From Acidimicrobiaceae bacterium (GTDB lineage Bacteria; Actinomycetota; Acidimicrobiia; Acidimicrobiales; RAAP-2), in the NCBI GenBank assembly GCA_027315315.1, contig DAHUYG010000001.1:1-51063 (forward strand): a DNA stretch of 51,063 nt. The letters run 5' to 3'. This document shows positions 1-8,019 of the stretch, in pieces; within the stretch, counting starts at the first letter, position 1, and each line of letters starts with the position of its first letter. The notes under the pieces are model-generated. The model did no database searches. It saw only the letters and a list, made by a program, of their open reading frames with translations, and was not told where the DNA came from. Made by a program: the position numbers and the translations under genes.

Positions 1-221
1 ATCATCGGGTCCGACGCCTGAGCACCCGGGAAGGGGCGCCCGGTGGTCGCACATGCGAGAAGGTACGAAGCGAGGGTGGTCTTGCCAGCCCCCTGCCTTC
101 CGATGAGCAGGTTAAGTCCGCCACGTAAGATCCAGCCCGGCCAGACCCAATCGGGGCGCCCTGGAGTCACATCCTGCGCGGTGCGCGTAAGAAGTCGGGG
201 ACCAGCGGGTGCGTCAGACAC
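1..221 (-). CDS. AAA ATPase (RepA/KaiC-like), 3' end outside window
   Basis: An open frame reads leftward from a GTG at 221 to the window edge without a stop (73 full codons). It contains a clear Walker A motif, GRQGAGKTT, around residues 45-53, preceded by a short hydrophobic strand (GGLNLLI). This arrangement is typical of the AAA_25 / RepA-like ATPases found in phages, plasmids and integrative elements, where they act as replicative-helicase loaders or hexameric helicases. The GTG start overlaps the stop of the upstream gene by 8 bases, so translation is probably coupled. It is the fifth gene of the leftward operon that begins with the integrase, which supports an element-borne replication or maintenance role. 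The exact family cannot be fixed from the fragment. Confidence 0.7.
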   Translation of the reverse strand, partial: MSDAPAGPRLLTRTAQDVTPGRPDWVWPGWILRGGLNLLIGRQGAGKTTLASYLLACATTGRPFPGAQASDPM

Positions 222-495
222 GACGAGCGTCCTCGATCCTCCGGCGCCAGCGCCGGAGGAACCCGATGGTCGGGGCGTTGTGAATCGTGCCCTGTTCGGT
301 CTCGATCGGCGGCGTCGAGTAGATGGACGCCATGGCGTCGGCCATCGCCAACGCCAGCGGCTCGGGGACATGATGGCGTGCGTCGAAAGCGGCGGCGAGG
401 TGCCGGAGCTCCTCGGCAGAGAACGCGGTCGCGAGCAACTCGCGCAGCGAGGAACTGATCGGCCGCCGGGCTGCGGGTGCCGTCGTCGCAGTCAT
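214..495 (-). CDS. small hypothetical protein of the integrative element
   Basis: A 93-residue protein with an ATG start that overlaps the stop of the upstream gene in an ATGA arrangement; its own stop lies inside the start of the downstream ATPase gene. The sequence is mildly helical, with an acidic middle and a basic C-terminus (RRWRRRIEDARRV). No known domain is recognised. The tight overlaps on both sides are the main evidence that it is real and co-translated with the element genes. It could be an accessory DNA-binding or regulatory protein, but nothing in the sequence shows this. Confidence 0.6.
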   Translation of the reverse strand: MTATTAPAARRPISSSLRELLATAFSAEELRHLAAAFDARHHVPEPLALAMADAMASIYSTPPIETEQGTIHNAPTIGFLRRWRRRIEDARRV

Positions 496-794
496 GAAGC
501 ACCGTTCGAGGTACGTGAGCGAGCCCGGGCACTCATAAAGGCGAGGCGCAAGAAGTGGGCGCGCTTGGCAGCGGCAGCTCGTGCGGCGCGGTCAGCCGGG
601 GCTAGGACGCCTTCGGGGTCAACCTGACGTTCCCAGTAGGCGGCGCTGGCGGGTCCGACCTCGCGGGCGTGCGCGGTGAGCGCATGGCCACCGTGGCGAG
701 CGAGAGCCTCAGCGGCGCCGATCCTGCCGCGCAAAGAGCGCTGAGCTGGCGTCAGAGACGCAACGACGAGCGTGGCCAACAGGACAGTGAGCAA
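492..794 (-). CDS. small membrane-anchored hypothetical protein
   Basis: A 100-residue protein beginning at a TTG codon, with a good ribosome binding site (AGGAGGG, 7 bases upstream) that decides the start. Residues 1-15 form one hydrophobic segment, likely a signal anchor. The remainder is Ala/Arg-rich and carries many basic residues at the C-terminus. It overlaps the next gene by 4 bases. No family is recognised. Position inside the leftward integrase operon suggests it belongs to the mobile element. Confidence 0.55.
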   Translation of the reverse strand: MLTVLLATLVVASLTPAQRSLRGRIGAAEALARHGGHALTAHAREVGPASAAYWERQVDPEGVLAPADRAARAAAAKRAHFLRLAFMSARARSRTSNGAS

Positions 795-878
795 CGGGGG
801 ACCCTCCTGGGGTCAACCCTGGGCCACCACCTCCAGGCTCACCGGCACGAAGCACGGGTGCTCGTCGGCCACGTTAGC

Positions 879-1244
879 TCACTGGTCGAGCGACGTGGTG
901 GACCGCGTGCCCCGAAGGTTCCCGAGCGCCGATCCGCAATCCTCGGCAGTGACGTTCACGGTCCCGGCACTTTTGTGCCCCGAACGGCGACGGAGACCGG
1001 CTTCGATCTGCGTCCCTGTGATGCGCTGTTCAAGGACGCTCATGGACCGATCTCCGGGCCAGTGCTGCTTGCCATTGGGGCTATCGGGGTTGTTGTTCCA
1101 TCGTTGGCACACGAGAAGAGCCTCATACTCGCCGACAGGAGTGCCCTCGCCGCTGCCATCCTTAGGGAAGATGCGCCCACCGCCGAACTGGAGCCGAAGC
1201 ATTCGCCGACCACACCTGCAGCATCGGACTTCGACAGGGATCAC
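879..1244 (-). CDS. small Cys-rich protein downstream of the integrase
   Basis: A 121-residue protein starting at GTG only two bases after the integrase stop codon. The N-terminus carries a cysteine cluster (RCCRCGRRM, residues 7-15) with a further Cys near residue 47, resembling a small zinc ribbon, and is followed by a stretch rich in Gly, Asn and Trp. Com-like translational regulators and other phage zinc proteins have similar N-terminal CxxC motifs, but the similarity is too short to name it. Spacing shows co-transcription with the integrase. Function unknown. Confidence 0.55.
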   Translation of the reverse strand: MIPVEVRCCRCGRRMLRLQFGGGRIFPKDGSGEGTPVGEYEALLVCQRWNNNPDSPNGKQHWPGDRSMSVLEQRITGTQIEAGLRRRSGHKSAGTVNVTAEDCGSALGNLRGTRSTTSLDQ

Positions 1245-1246
1245 CC

Positions 1247-2194
1247 TTAGAACCGATCCCCCGGGGCGAGGCGCTTATAGGCGTCCCGGGCCCGCTCGTC
1301 GGCGGCGGAGGCTCCGTAGCGGTTGAGCATTTGGCGAGAGCGCCACCCGAACACACGCATCATGTCGCTATCGCCAAGACCGGACTTGGCCGCGTGGTGA
1401 GCGGCGGTGTGTCGGAGCTGGTGTGGATGCAGGCGCTCGATGCCGGCCTGGTCGCATCGGCGTCGGAGGAGCTGGGCCACGCCGGAGGTCGTGAGTGGTC
1501 CCTTGGGTCCGAGCCAGAAGGCCGACGAACGCGCCATCGGGTGGTGCTTGCGGAGACGCCGGTATCTGTCGACAGCCTGAGCGGTCCGGGCCGAGAACGG
1601 GACCGCTCGAGGGCGCGCTCCCTTCCCCGTCACCATGACCGTCTCGAGGGTCCAATCGATGTCACCTTCGGTCATGCCGACCACCTCGGAGAGCCGCAGG
1701 CCGCAGTCGACGAAGAGACGCAGCACGGCGGCGTCACGCTGCCGCGTGAACTTCTCGGCATCGCTGAGCGGGGTCGAGGCTGCTCGCTTCCCCTCGCAGG
1801 TCGAGAGGAGCCTCTTCACGTCTTCGTCGCTCACCACCGGGACCAACGTCTCGGGGATCGAAGGCGGCTTCATGTTCCTCATGGGGGACTCGGTGATCTC
1901 GCCCTCCTCGACACACCACTTGCAGAACTGTTGGAGGGCGCCGAACCTGATCTGCGCCGTCTTCGGGCGCCACCGCTCGAGCTGGTCGGCGATGAACGTC
2001 TCGATGTGGTCACGGTTGACCCGGTCGACAGTCGTGGGCATACCGGCGCGCACCGCGAACTCCCGGAAGAGATCCACGGCCTCGAGATAGCTCTTGATCG
2101 TCTTCGGAGAGCGCCGACGCGCCCGAAGGGTGATATCGAATCCGGCTCTCAGCTCCGATATGTCGTTAACCGCTAAGGCGGTTGTAGTGTCCAT
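1247..2194 (-). CDS. tyrosine recombinase / integrase of an element at tRNA-Val
   Basis: A 315-residue site-specific recombinase that would cut and rejoin element and chromosome through a covalent phosphotyrosine. The N-terminal SAM-like core-binding domain spans about residues 10-110. The catalytic domain follows with the first Arg in DCGLRLSEV, the HQLRH box, a Trp in FGWRSRQ and the nucleophile Tyr in LNRYGA, so the R-H-R-W-Y set looks complete. The ATG at 2194 is chosen over upstream codons because of an AGGAGG site 11 bases before it. The gene starts about 135 bases from the 3' end of the tRNA-Val gene and points away from it, the usual layout for an element integrated into a tRNA 3' end. 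It leads an operon that continues past the left edge of the window. Confidence 0.92.
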   Translation of the reverse strand: MDTTTALAVNDISELRAGFDITLRARRRSPKTIKSYLEAVDLFREFAVRAGMPTTVDRVNRDHIETFIADQLERWRPKTAQIRFGALQQFCKWCVEEGEITESPMRNMKPPSIPETLVPVVSDEDVKRLLSTCEGKRAASTPLSDAEKFTRQRDAAVLRLFVDCGLRLSEVVGMTEGDIDWTLETVMVTGKGARPRAVPFSARTAQAVDRYRRLRKHHPMARSSAFWLGPKGPLTTSGVAQLLRRRCDQAGIERLHPHQLRHTAAHHAAKSGLGDSDMMRVFGWRSRQMLNRYGASAADERARDAYKRLAPGDRF

Positions 2195-2274
2195 TTCCGT
2201 CGACCCCTCCTGTTTAGGTGTCGGCCACGGCCCCGGGTGTTGACGCACCGCGGGGCCTATTCACTCGCAGCAAT

Positions 2275-2309
2275 CTAGCAGGTGTAGCAACGACGTGCAA
2301 CACCTCTAG
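2275..2309. repeat. inverted repeat between integrase and tRNA
   Basis: An imperfect inverted repeat with arms CTAGCAGGTGT and ACACCTCTAG (one bulged C) flanks a 13-14-base centre that itself contains two GCAAC copies. It sits between the integrase start and the tRNA 3' end. This is where arm-type integrase sites or an excisionase/operator site would be expected, though it could also regulate the integrase promoter. The structure is directly visible; the role is inferred. Confidence 0.45.
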
Positions 2310-2328
2310 GCACTGTTCTCCCTGGTAG

Positions 2329-2350
2329 TGGGCGCTGAGGGACTCGAACC
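2329..2350. other. putative attachment-site core at tRNA-Val 3' end
   Basis: The T-arm and acceptor 3' half of the tRNA-Val gene abut the integrase-led element. Integrases of this class usually recombine inside a tRNA 3' end, leaving the tRNA intact and a duplicate of its 3' end at the far side of the element. The far copy is outside the window, so the exact core cannot be delimited. Confidence 0.35.
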
Positions 2351-2402
2351 CCCGACCTGCTGGTTGTAAGCCAGCTGCTCTAACCAACTGAGCTAAGCGC
2401 CC
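2329..2402 (-). tRNA. tRNA-Val (anticodon UAC)
   Basis: A complete 74-base cloverleaf reads on the minus strand. It has a 7-bp acceptor stem (GGGCGCT with AGCGCCC), a D-arm (GCTC/GAGC), an anticodon stem GCTGG/CCAGC with loop CTTACAA, and a T-arm with the GTTCGAGTC loop and discriminator A. Loop positions 34-36 are TAC, which reads the valine codon GUA. The CCA end is not encoded, since the next bases are CTA. The 3' end faces the integrase operon. Confidence 0.95.
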
Positions 2403-2743
2403 GTTCGGAGGGGCCCGGGTTACATATTCTGCACGTCCTTTCATACAGCAGCCGCTGCCGCTATGACCGGGTTTCGGAGGCTCCAGTTCGCGGCGTCGCC
2501 GGTCTGCCAAGAGTTCGAGAATTCGAGGTGGTCGCTAGGGATGTTCCATGATCAAGAGCACCGCCGTTCCTTCACCTCGTTCTGCTAATGAATCCGCACG
2601 CCGCGGTGACTCGCGGGGCTTCGCTTCTTCGACTGTCGGCGCCTCCTGCGGTCGAACTCAGTTAATCACCGAAGCGGTTGCGTGTTGGGCAAGCAGGGTG
2701 AGGGCGAGCCACAGCGCTCCGACCTCATCGCTGACGGGACCGT
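2403..2743. other. intergenic stretch without a recognisable gene
   Basis: These 341 bases lie upstream of both the tRNA (leftward) and the flavoprotein gene (rightward). They contain no convincing reading frame: candidate frames here have no coding character and run into the next gene out of frame. They should hold the divergent promoters for the tRNA and the flavoprotein, but no clear -35/-10 pair could be picked out. Confidence 0.5.
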
Positions 2744-4249
2744 ATGATGCCAGGCCGGATGGGGTTGGACGTCCTGGTCGTCGGAGCGGGCAACGCAGCG
2801 CTGTGTGCCGCGCTCGCGGCGCGCGGACTCGGCGCGTCCGTCGAAGTGCTGGAGTGCGCACCCAAGAGCCAGGCCGGCGGGAACACGACCTTCACCGGCG
2901 GCGCGATGCGGGTCGTCTACAGCGGGGTCGAAGACCTGGTGAAGCTCATGCCGGGGCTCACGGAGCAAGAGCGAGGCGCGGCCGAGTTCGGAACCTACCG
3001 GTCCGAGGACTTCTTTGAGGACATGGCAAGGGTCACCGAATCTCGAGCCGATCCCGATCTGGTCGAAGTGCTCGTCGATGACAGCCTGCCCACATTGCTC
3101 TGGATGCAGCAGAACGGCGTCAAGTTTCAGCCCTCGTACGGCAGGCAGGCATTCAACGTCGAGGGAAAGTTTCGCTTCTGGGGTGGTCTCGCCGTCGAGG
3201 TGAACGGAGGGGGACCGGGCCTCTTTTACCAGCTCGCTCGCGCCGCGACATCGGTTGGGATCCCGATCCACTATGAGTCCCGGGCGGTCGATCTCCTCTT
3301 CGATGGGCACGCGGTGCACGGAGTGCGGGTACGGACACCCAGCAACGTCCATGACCTCGAGGCCCGCGCCGTCGTCCTGGCCTGTGGCGGGTTCGAAGCG
3401 AACCTCGAATGGCGCACTCGATACCTCGGGCCGGGGTGGGACCTCGCGAAGGTTCGCGGGACCCCGTTCAATCTGGGAGACGGCATCAGGATGGCCCTCG
3501 AGATCGGTGCAAGCCCGGCAGGGCACTGGTCCGGCTGCCACGCCGTGGCATGGGACATGAACGCCCCGGAGTTCGGCGATCTCAAGGTCGGCGACGGCTT
3601 TCAGAAGCACAGCTATCCATTGGGCATCATGGTGAATGCAAAGGGTCGACGCTTCGTCGACGAGGGCGCGGATTACCGGAATTTCACCTACGCAAAGTAC
3701 GGCCGCCGGATCCTCGAACAGCCTGGCCAGTTCGCCTGGCAGGTCTTCGACGGCCGGGTCTCACAGTTCCTGCGCTCGGAGTATCGGATTCGCGAGGTCA
3801 CCAGAGTCCGTGCCGACACCCTCGAGGACCTCGCGGCACGGCTCGAAGGGGTCGACCGAGAATCGTTCATGAGGACGGTGGCGGCCTTCAACTCGGCCGT
3901 GACACAGGACGTCCCGTTCGACCCCAATGTGAAAGATGGCCGACGCACGATCGGCATCGACCCCCCGAAATCGAACTGGTCCAACCCGATCGACCGGCCG
4001 CCGTTCGAGGCTTACATGGTGACGTGTGGGATCACCTTCACGTTCGGAGGTCTTCGAATCGACCCCACCACCAGCGTGCTCGACACCTACGGGAGCCGCA
4101 TACCGGGCCTGTACGCCGCCGGCGAGCTCGTCGGCGGCCTCTTCTACTTCAACTACCCGGGTGGCACGGGCCTGACGAGCGGAGCCGTCTTCGGTCGCCG
4201 AGCAGGCACGAGCGCAGCGCGTCATGCTCTGGAAAGTGCTTCACGCTGA
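2744..4249 (+). CDS. FAD-dependent tricarballylate dehydrogenase-like flavoprotein
   Basis: A 501-residue flavoprotein of the fumarate reductase/succinate dehydrogenase superfamily, closest in appearance to TcuA, which oxidises tricarballylate to cis-aconitate. The N-terminal FAD-binding motif is VVGAGNAALCAALAARG (residues 11-27), where the NAALCAA signature is characteristic of TcuA-type proteins. The C-terminal FAD segment includes GLYAAGELVGGLFYFNYPGG and a following TG-rich loop. Residues 380-440 hold the usual capping-domain return. Other substrates such as 3-ketosteroids or fumarate are possible, because the family is catalytically diverse. No TcuB/TcuC partner gene is nearby, which weakens the tricarballylate assignment. 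Starts at 2744, 2747 and 2759 are all possible. It overlaps the convergent phosphatase gene by 9 bases. Confidence 0.75.
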   Translation: MMPGRMGLDVLVVGAGNAALCAALAARGLGASVEVLECAPKSQAGGNTTFTGGAMRVVYSGVEDLVKLMPGLTEQERGAAEFGTYRSEDFFEDMARVTESRADPDLVEVLVDDSLPTLLWMQQNGVKFQPSYGRQAFNVEGKFRFWGGLAVEVNGGGPGLFYQLARAATSVGIPIHYESRAVDLLFDGHAVHGVRVRTPSNVHDLEARAVVLACGGFEANLEWRTRYLGPGWDLAKVRGTPFNLGDGIRMALEIGASPAGHWSGCHAVAWDMNAPEFGDLKVGDGFQKHSYPLGIMVNAKGRRFVDEGADYRNFTYAKYGRRILEQPGQFAWQVFDGRVSQFLRSEYRIREVTRVRADTLEDLAARLEGVDRESFMRTVAAFNSAVTQDVPFDPNVKDGRRTIGIDPPKSNWSNPIDRPPFEAYMVTCGITFTFGGLRIDPTTSVLDTYGSRIPGLYAAGELVGGLFYFNYPGGTGLTSGAVFGRRAGTSAARHALESASR

Positions 4250-4990
4250 CGATCGGGATGCCGGGTAGGGCGAGCGGAACCGTTCGAGCAAGTGCTCGGT
4301 CGCCGCAGCGATCGGCCGTCTTGGATCGGACGACGCGATCCACGGGTCTCTTCCATCCGCCTCGCCGGTAGCGGCGCCGGCCTCTTGACAGAGAAGCAAT
4401 CCAGCCAGGTAGTCCCATGGGTGCAAGGTGATCCTTCGCCCGAGGATGAATCCGTCCAGACTCCCCTCCGCCACCCCGCAGAGTTCGAGCGAAGCGCAGC
4501 CCAGCGTGCGGTGCTGCCAGACGCTCAGGCCCGGAACCTCTCCCGACAGGCTCACGACGGCATCGGCGGGCCGCTCGCATCCGGAGGGGCGCAGTGCGCG
4601 TTCGTCGCGCCAGGCGCCCCCGCCCCGGATGGCGTGATAGTGGGCCCCCGTCAGGTGGTTCACCACGGTGCCGACCCACGGTCCGGCCTCGTCGAACACA
4701 CAGATGCTCGTCGAGTAAGCGGCAATGCCGCGGTGGGCGTTGGTTGAGCCGTCGATGGGGTCGAGCACGGCCATGAGGGGCAGGACCCCCTCGGTCTGGC
4801 CCGACTCCTCGGAGAGGACCGAGAGCCCGGCGCCCGTCAAGACGCCCACCGCGGCGAGATCGGCGGCAAGGTCGAGCCGATACTGCCCCGGGCGCACCCC
4901 GGCGGGCCCCCAGTCGTCGAGCCGATCGAGCGCCTCTCGAGCCGCACGAGAGGCCGCGAATAGGACCTCGACCAGGGAAGAGTCGTCCAC
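4241..4990 (-). CDS. inositol monophosphatase family protein
   Basis: A 249-residue Mg2+/Li+-sensitive phosphatase-fold protein. All three family signatures are present: the metal-binding Glu pair EESG (residues 61-64), DPIDGSTN (77-84) and WDYLAG (192-197). Members dephosphorylate inositol phosphates, histidinol phosphate, fructose-1,6-bisphosphate or PAP, and the sequence alone does not decide between them. Length is normal for the family. It is transcribed leftward and its 3' end overlaps the convergent flavoprotein gene. It appears to be a single-gene unit. Confidence 0.88.
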   Translation of the reverse strand: MDDSSLVEVLFAASRAAREALDRLDDWGPAGVRPGQYRLDLAADLAAVGVLTGAGLSVLSEESGQTEGVLPLMAVLDPIDGSTNAHRGIAAYSTSICVFDEAGPWVGTVVNHLTGAHYHAIRGGGAWRDERALRPSGCERPADAVVSLSGEVPGLSVWQHRTLGCASLELCGVAEGSLDGFILGRRITLHPWDYLAGLLLCQEAGAATGEADGRDPWIASSDPRRPIAAATEHLLERFRSPYPASRSSA

Positions 4991-5046
4991 GGTCCGACCC
5001 TAGCGGCGGGAAGAGCGCGCTCCGGTGACCACTAGGCTCGCCGGTT

Positions 5047-5604
5047 GTGGCGGCCATCGACGTTGCCGGCTACGTGGCCGATCTGAAGGACCACTCGGTC
5101 GACCACGGCTTTCACGTCCACGACGAACGGCACTTCGTCGAGACCTACTCCCTTCGCCAGGTTTGGGAGGTAGATCTGCATCCCGAGGAGGGATGCGGGG
5201 GGCCGCTCGACCTGCACCTGGGCCTGGAGGTCGATCCTCGGGTGCTCCTTTCGTTCGAGGACGCGGTCCTCGCGCTCGCAGAGGACGAGGAGCCTCGAGA
5301 CGAGTACCACTTCCCGCTCACCTTCACGTGGGCACTTCCGCCGCTGCCGAACGGCCCGGACCTGCTCCGGCTGGCGATCGACCTGGCTGGTGTCGGCGGC
5401 ATGGAGCTTCCGCTCGAGGTCTCGGCCATCGACTCGTTTGCGTCCGCAACGGATGGACCGGAACGGCGCCTCACCGTGGTCGCGAAGCACGAGGTATCCC
5501 TGGCGAAGGTGCTCGCAGGCGAGGAGCTGCTCTGCGAGGTGTTCGATCGCAGCCTCGCAGTGAGTCGCTTCCTGCTCGAGGCCGCCGGACGCTGGCTCGG
5601 CTGA
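5047..5604 (+). CDS. conserved-looking hypothetical protein
   Basis: A 185-residue acidic protein without signal peptide or membrane segment, starting at GTG. It has alternating hydrophobic strands (ALPPLPNGPDLLRLAIDLAG) and many His, Asp and Glu residues near the N-terminus (DHSVDHGFHVHDERHF), which might bind a metal. No family is recognised. It is followed after 3 bases by the lipoprotein gene, so the two are likely co-transcribed. Confidence 0.65.
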   Translation: MAAIDVAGYVADLKDHSVDHGFHVHDERHFVETYSLRQVWEVDLHPEEGCGGPLDLHLGLEVDPRVLLSFEDAVLALAEDEEPRDEYHFPLTFTWALPPLPNGPDLLRLAIDLAGVGGMELPLEVSAIDSFASATDGPERRLTVVAKHEVSLAKVLAGEELLCEVFDRSLAVSRFLLEAAGRWLG

Positions 5605-5607
5605 TCG

Positions 5608-5985
5608 GTGAGGTTGCGGGCCCTCGTCTTCCCGGCAGCGATGACTGCCTCGGCCCTCGCGCTGTCTTCATGCAGTTCGCAATCGGCCCTCTCGCTCGCC
5701 CGTGAGGCGTGCGGCAAGGTGCACTCGTCGATCGTTGCTTATGACGCCGCAAAGGTCACAACGGACGCAGCTGCCCGAGCTCGCGACCTGAAAAACGCGA
5801 CCAACGACCTGACCGCTGCCGAACCCCTGGCCGCTGAGGCCACCTCGGCCGATGGCCAGTGGAACGCCCTCATGACCACCTTGAACGAAATCGGCCAGGT
5901 CGACGAGGGCCACCTGATCTCGGCGCTCCGGGCTCAATGTGCCGTCGCTACCACGCCGAATCCGGTGCTTCCGAATCACCCATGA
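5608..5985 (+). CDS. small secreted lipoprotein
   Basis: A 125-residue protein starting at GTG, with a signal peptide and a lipobox ending LSSC (Cys 22), predicting a diacylglyceryl-anchored extracytoplasmic lipoprotein. The mature part is helical and Ala-rich (residues 35-110, with repeated DLKNATNDLTAAEPLAAEA-type heptads) and has Cys residues at about 34 and 111 that could form a disulfide. Function unknown. It follows the preceding hypothetical gene directly. Confidence 0.7.
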   Translation: MRLRALVFPAAMTASALALSSCSSQSALSLAREACGKVHSSIVAYDAAKVTTDAAARARDLKNATNDLTAAEPLAAEATSADGQWNALMTTLNEIGQVDEGHLISALRAQCAVATTPNPVLPNHP

Positions 5986-6062
5986 CGCCGTGGCACCCGT
6001 TCTCTCGTCGAGCAGGAAGGGTTCCGACCTTCGTGGGATCGCCGTCCTTAGGCTGACCGCCT

Positions 6063-6467
6063 CTAACCCTCGCTCGGTCCGTTCGCCAGTCCACCCGCCC
6101 AGGACGGATCGGCAACACCTTCGGACACGAGCCGATTCGCCAACCACCCCACCCCGTCGGGACCAGCCATCGCCGCCGGCCATCCGTCCAGCACGCGCTC
6201 GAGTTGGTCGCGGGTTGCGATGTGTCCGACGACCAAGACGCCCATCCCGGTCACCGGCGCACTTTGGCTGATGTTGACGTGAAGGTCGCCGAAGGGTCCT
6301 TCCCACTCTGGCGGCGCGGGCTCCATCATCACGTAGAGCTCCCCGGTGTCCTCGATCCAGTTCAGCTCGTAACGGACGTGGCCAGCATCCCGCCACTCGG
6401 TACCCAGCTCGACTTCGGCTGATTCTCGGCGGCGCTCGTCGGCATCGTAGAACTGCTCGATATCCAC
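6063..6467 (-). CDS. hypothetical cytoplasmic protein
   Basis: A 134-residue acidic protein with an ATG start. It looks like a compact alpha/beta fold: central strands in ELYVMMEPAPPEWEG and GMGVLVVGHIATRDQLERVL, then a helical C-terminus. It has no transmembrane segment or signal. The family is not recognised. Upstream is an AT-richer stretch shared with the divergent operon at 6595. Confidence 0.65.
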   Translation of the reverse strand: MDIEQFYDADERRRESAEVELGTEWRDAGHVRYELNWIEDTGELYVMMEPAPPEWEGPFGDLHVNISQSAPVTGMGVLVVGHIATRDQLERVLDGWPAAMAGPDGVGWLANRLVSEGVADPSWAGGLANGPSEG

Positions 6468-6594
6468 AGGCTGACTGTACCAAGCGCACGCTGCTATTCA
6501 TCAGTATCGAGTCATTGAATTTTGAACGATCGCGGCTACTCCCTTGTCGAGGGTGGGAGCCACAGGGGGAACGACGCTTCTCAGGATCCGGCCC

Positions 6595-7329
6595 ATGCAC
6601 GAACGCCTTCAACCAATCGATCAGTTGACGGTCGACTGGCGGGCCGTCGGTCGCGGAACCGAGTCGGAACGAGCGATCAGGCTGCTCTCAGTCCACGAAC
6701 CTGTTGTCGCTGCGACGGGATCCCGAGACTTGCACGAGCTCGTAGGGCAGCTCCGAGACGCGATCGGTGATGAGCGAGCGACCTGGGCGCCGGCGGTGGT
6801 GCAGGCGATGCTCCGCTCGGCCAACCTCCATCCGCTGATTCCAAGATCGATCCTGCAAGCCATCGTTCCCGGCTTGGTCACTGTCGCGCGTCGCCTGTCT
6901 TGGGGCTCTGGTGGGGAGTGGACGGACGGTGGGGGGTTCTTCTCAGACTTGATCACGACGACCTGGGAAGTGATCGTCGAATGGAGCGGTGATGATCGCC
7001 CGTATGCGCTCTTGGATCTCCTCTCGGCCATTCGATGCCGGATGCGACGCCAGATTGTGAATGGTCGAGCCGCGAGAGAACGGCCGTCTACGCCCGAAGT
7101 CGAGCAACGTCTTAGTAGCAGCGTGTGGACCGGCGTCACGGACCTGGACGTCTTGGCTCAGGCCATCCAGGAACTCTCGGGAACCCTGCTTGACCCAACA
7201 GATGCTGCCGTTCTCTACTGCCATCGTGTACTTGGCCTGTCTATGACAGAACTCTCGCGACTGACGGGTCGCAGTAAACGATTTCTTGCGGACCGGAGGA
7301 GGCGCGCAGAAGAACTTCTCTGCGCTTGA
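6595..7329 (+). CDS. sigma-factor-like DNA-binding protein (region-4 HTH)
   Basis: A 244-residue protein. Its last 45 residues (LLDPTDAAVLYCHRVLGLSMTELSRLTGRS... in segments) have the spacing of a sigma-70 region-4 helix-turn-helix: a first helix after DAAVLY, a turn at LGLS and a recognition helix in ELSRLTGRSKRFL. Residues 60-160 are helical with a Trp-rich patch resembling a degenerate region 2. This makes it a candidate ECF-like sigma factor or regulator, though a classical region 2 is not evident. The ATG at 6595 is preferred over an upstream TTG at 6544. It overlaps the next gene by 4 bases and heads a three-gene operon whose third member is a BTAD activator. Base composition is clearly less G+C-rich than in the flanks. 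Confidence 0.6.
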   Translation: MHERLQPIDQLTVDWRAVGRGTESERAIRLLSVHEPVVAATGSRDLHELVGQLRDAIGDERATWAPAVVQAMLRSANLHPLIPRSILQAIVPGLVTVARRLSWGSGGEWTDGGGFFSDLITTTWEVIVEWSGDDRPYALLDLLSAIRCRMRRQIVNGRAARERPSTPEVEQRLSSSVWTGVTDLDVLAQAIQELSGTLLDPTDAAVLYCHRVLGLSMTELSRLTGRSKRFLADRRRRAEELLCA

Positions 7330-8000
7330 AGCCGCGGCGTGACAATCTACGCTCAATGCGGATCCGGCGATCACGACGCTCGACGTCCGCAGAGATACCG
7401 GGCAGACCGAGCTGGTGGACGCTGTTAGCGATTGCCCTCGCGGTGGTTGCCGTCACGTTCGCCCACATCGACAGACCGAAGGAACCTCGGCGTCTGTCGA
7501 AGACGGACTCATCAATCCCCACAAAGAAGGACCTCAGTTTGGCCCCCGCTGCACCGCTCAAAGCGCCTGACGTGCAACCGGCTTCTGGCGGTGGGGTGGC
7601 GAGCGCGTCCGTAACGAGCACGATCCCACCGCCGCTGCACGGCGTCGCTCTCGAGCCTTCCCCCGGAGTGCAAACCGATAGTGCCCCGACCACCGTCCCG
7701 GTTGATACAACACCGACGTCCGACCGTACCTACACCGGATATCTGAGCTACCCGGATGACATCGAAGTCTTTCTCAGCCTTCCGATCGTCACTGGTTCCG
7801 TAACGGTGGACGCTTCGTGGTCCACCGAGACCCCCCTTCAGCTCTCCGTCGGGTGCGATGCATCCGTTCAGGAGACCACTGGTACAGAGTTCGCGTCGGT
7901 CACGCTGTCAGGTGTCGACTCCGCCTGCGCCGTTCGATTGGTTGAGGCGGTACCGACCAGTAGCCCAATCTCCTACAGCCTCACCGTGACCCAGACGTGA
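7326..8000 (+). CDS. single-pass membrane-anchored extracytoplasmic protein
   Basis: A 224-residue protein with a basic N-terminus, one hydrophobic segment at about residues 30-46 (WWTLLAIALAVVAVTFA), then a Pro/Ser/Thr-rich spacer (60-130). It ends in a compact beta-rich domain with two Cys residues that could form a disulfide. The layout predicts an N-in/C-out anchored surface protein. The beta domain resembles pre-peptidase-like or Ig-like folds only in general character. Starts are TTG at 7326 (overlapping the upstream stop) or ATG at 7356. It is the middle gene of the HTH-anchor-BTAD operon. Confidence 0.62.
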   Translation: MKPRRDNLRSMRIRRSRRSTSAEIPGRPSWWTLLAIALAVVAVTFAHIDRPKEPRRLSKTDSSIPTKKDLSLAPAAPLKAPDVQPASGGGVASASVTSTIPPPLHGVALEPSPGVQTDSAPTTVPVDTTPTSDRTYTGYLSYPDDIEVFLSLPIVTGSVTVDASWSTETPLQLSVGCDASVQETTGTEFASVTLSGVDSACAVRLVEAVPTSSPISYSLTVTQT

Positions 8001-8019
8001 GGCACTGCCTGGTTCGAAC

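Noticed and set aside
2214-2510. A 98-residue minus-strand frame across the tRNA-Val gene
   Set aside because: It reads through the tRNA; the tRNA fold is complete and explains the sequence.
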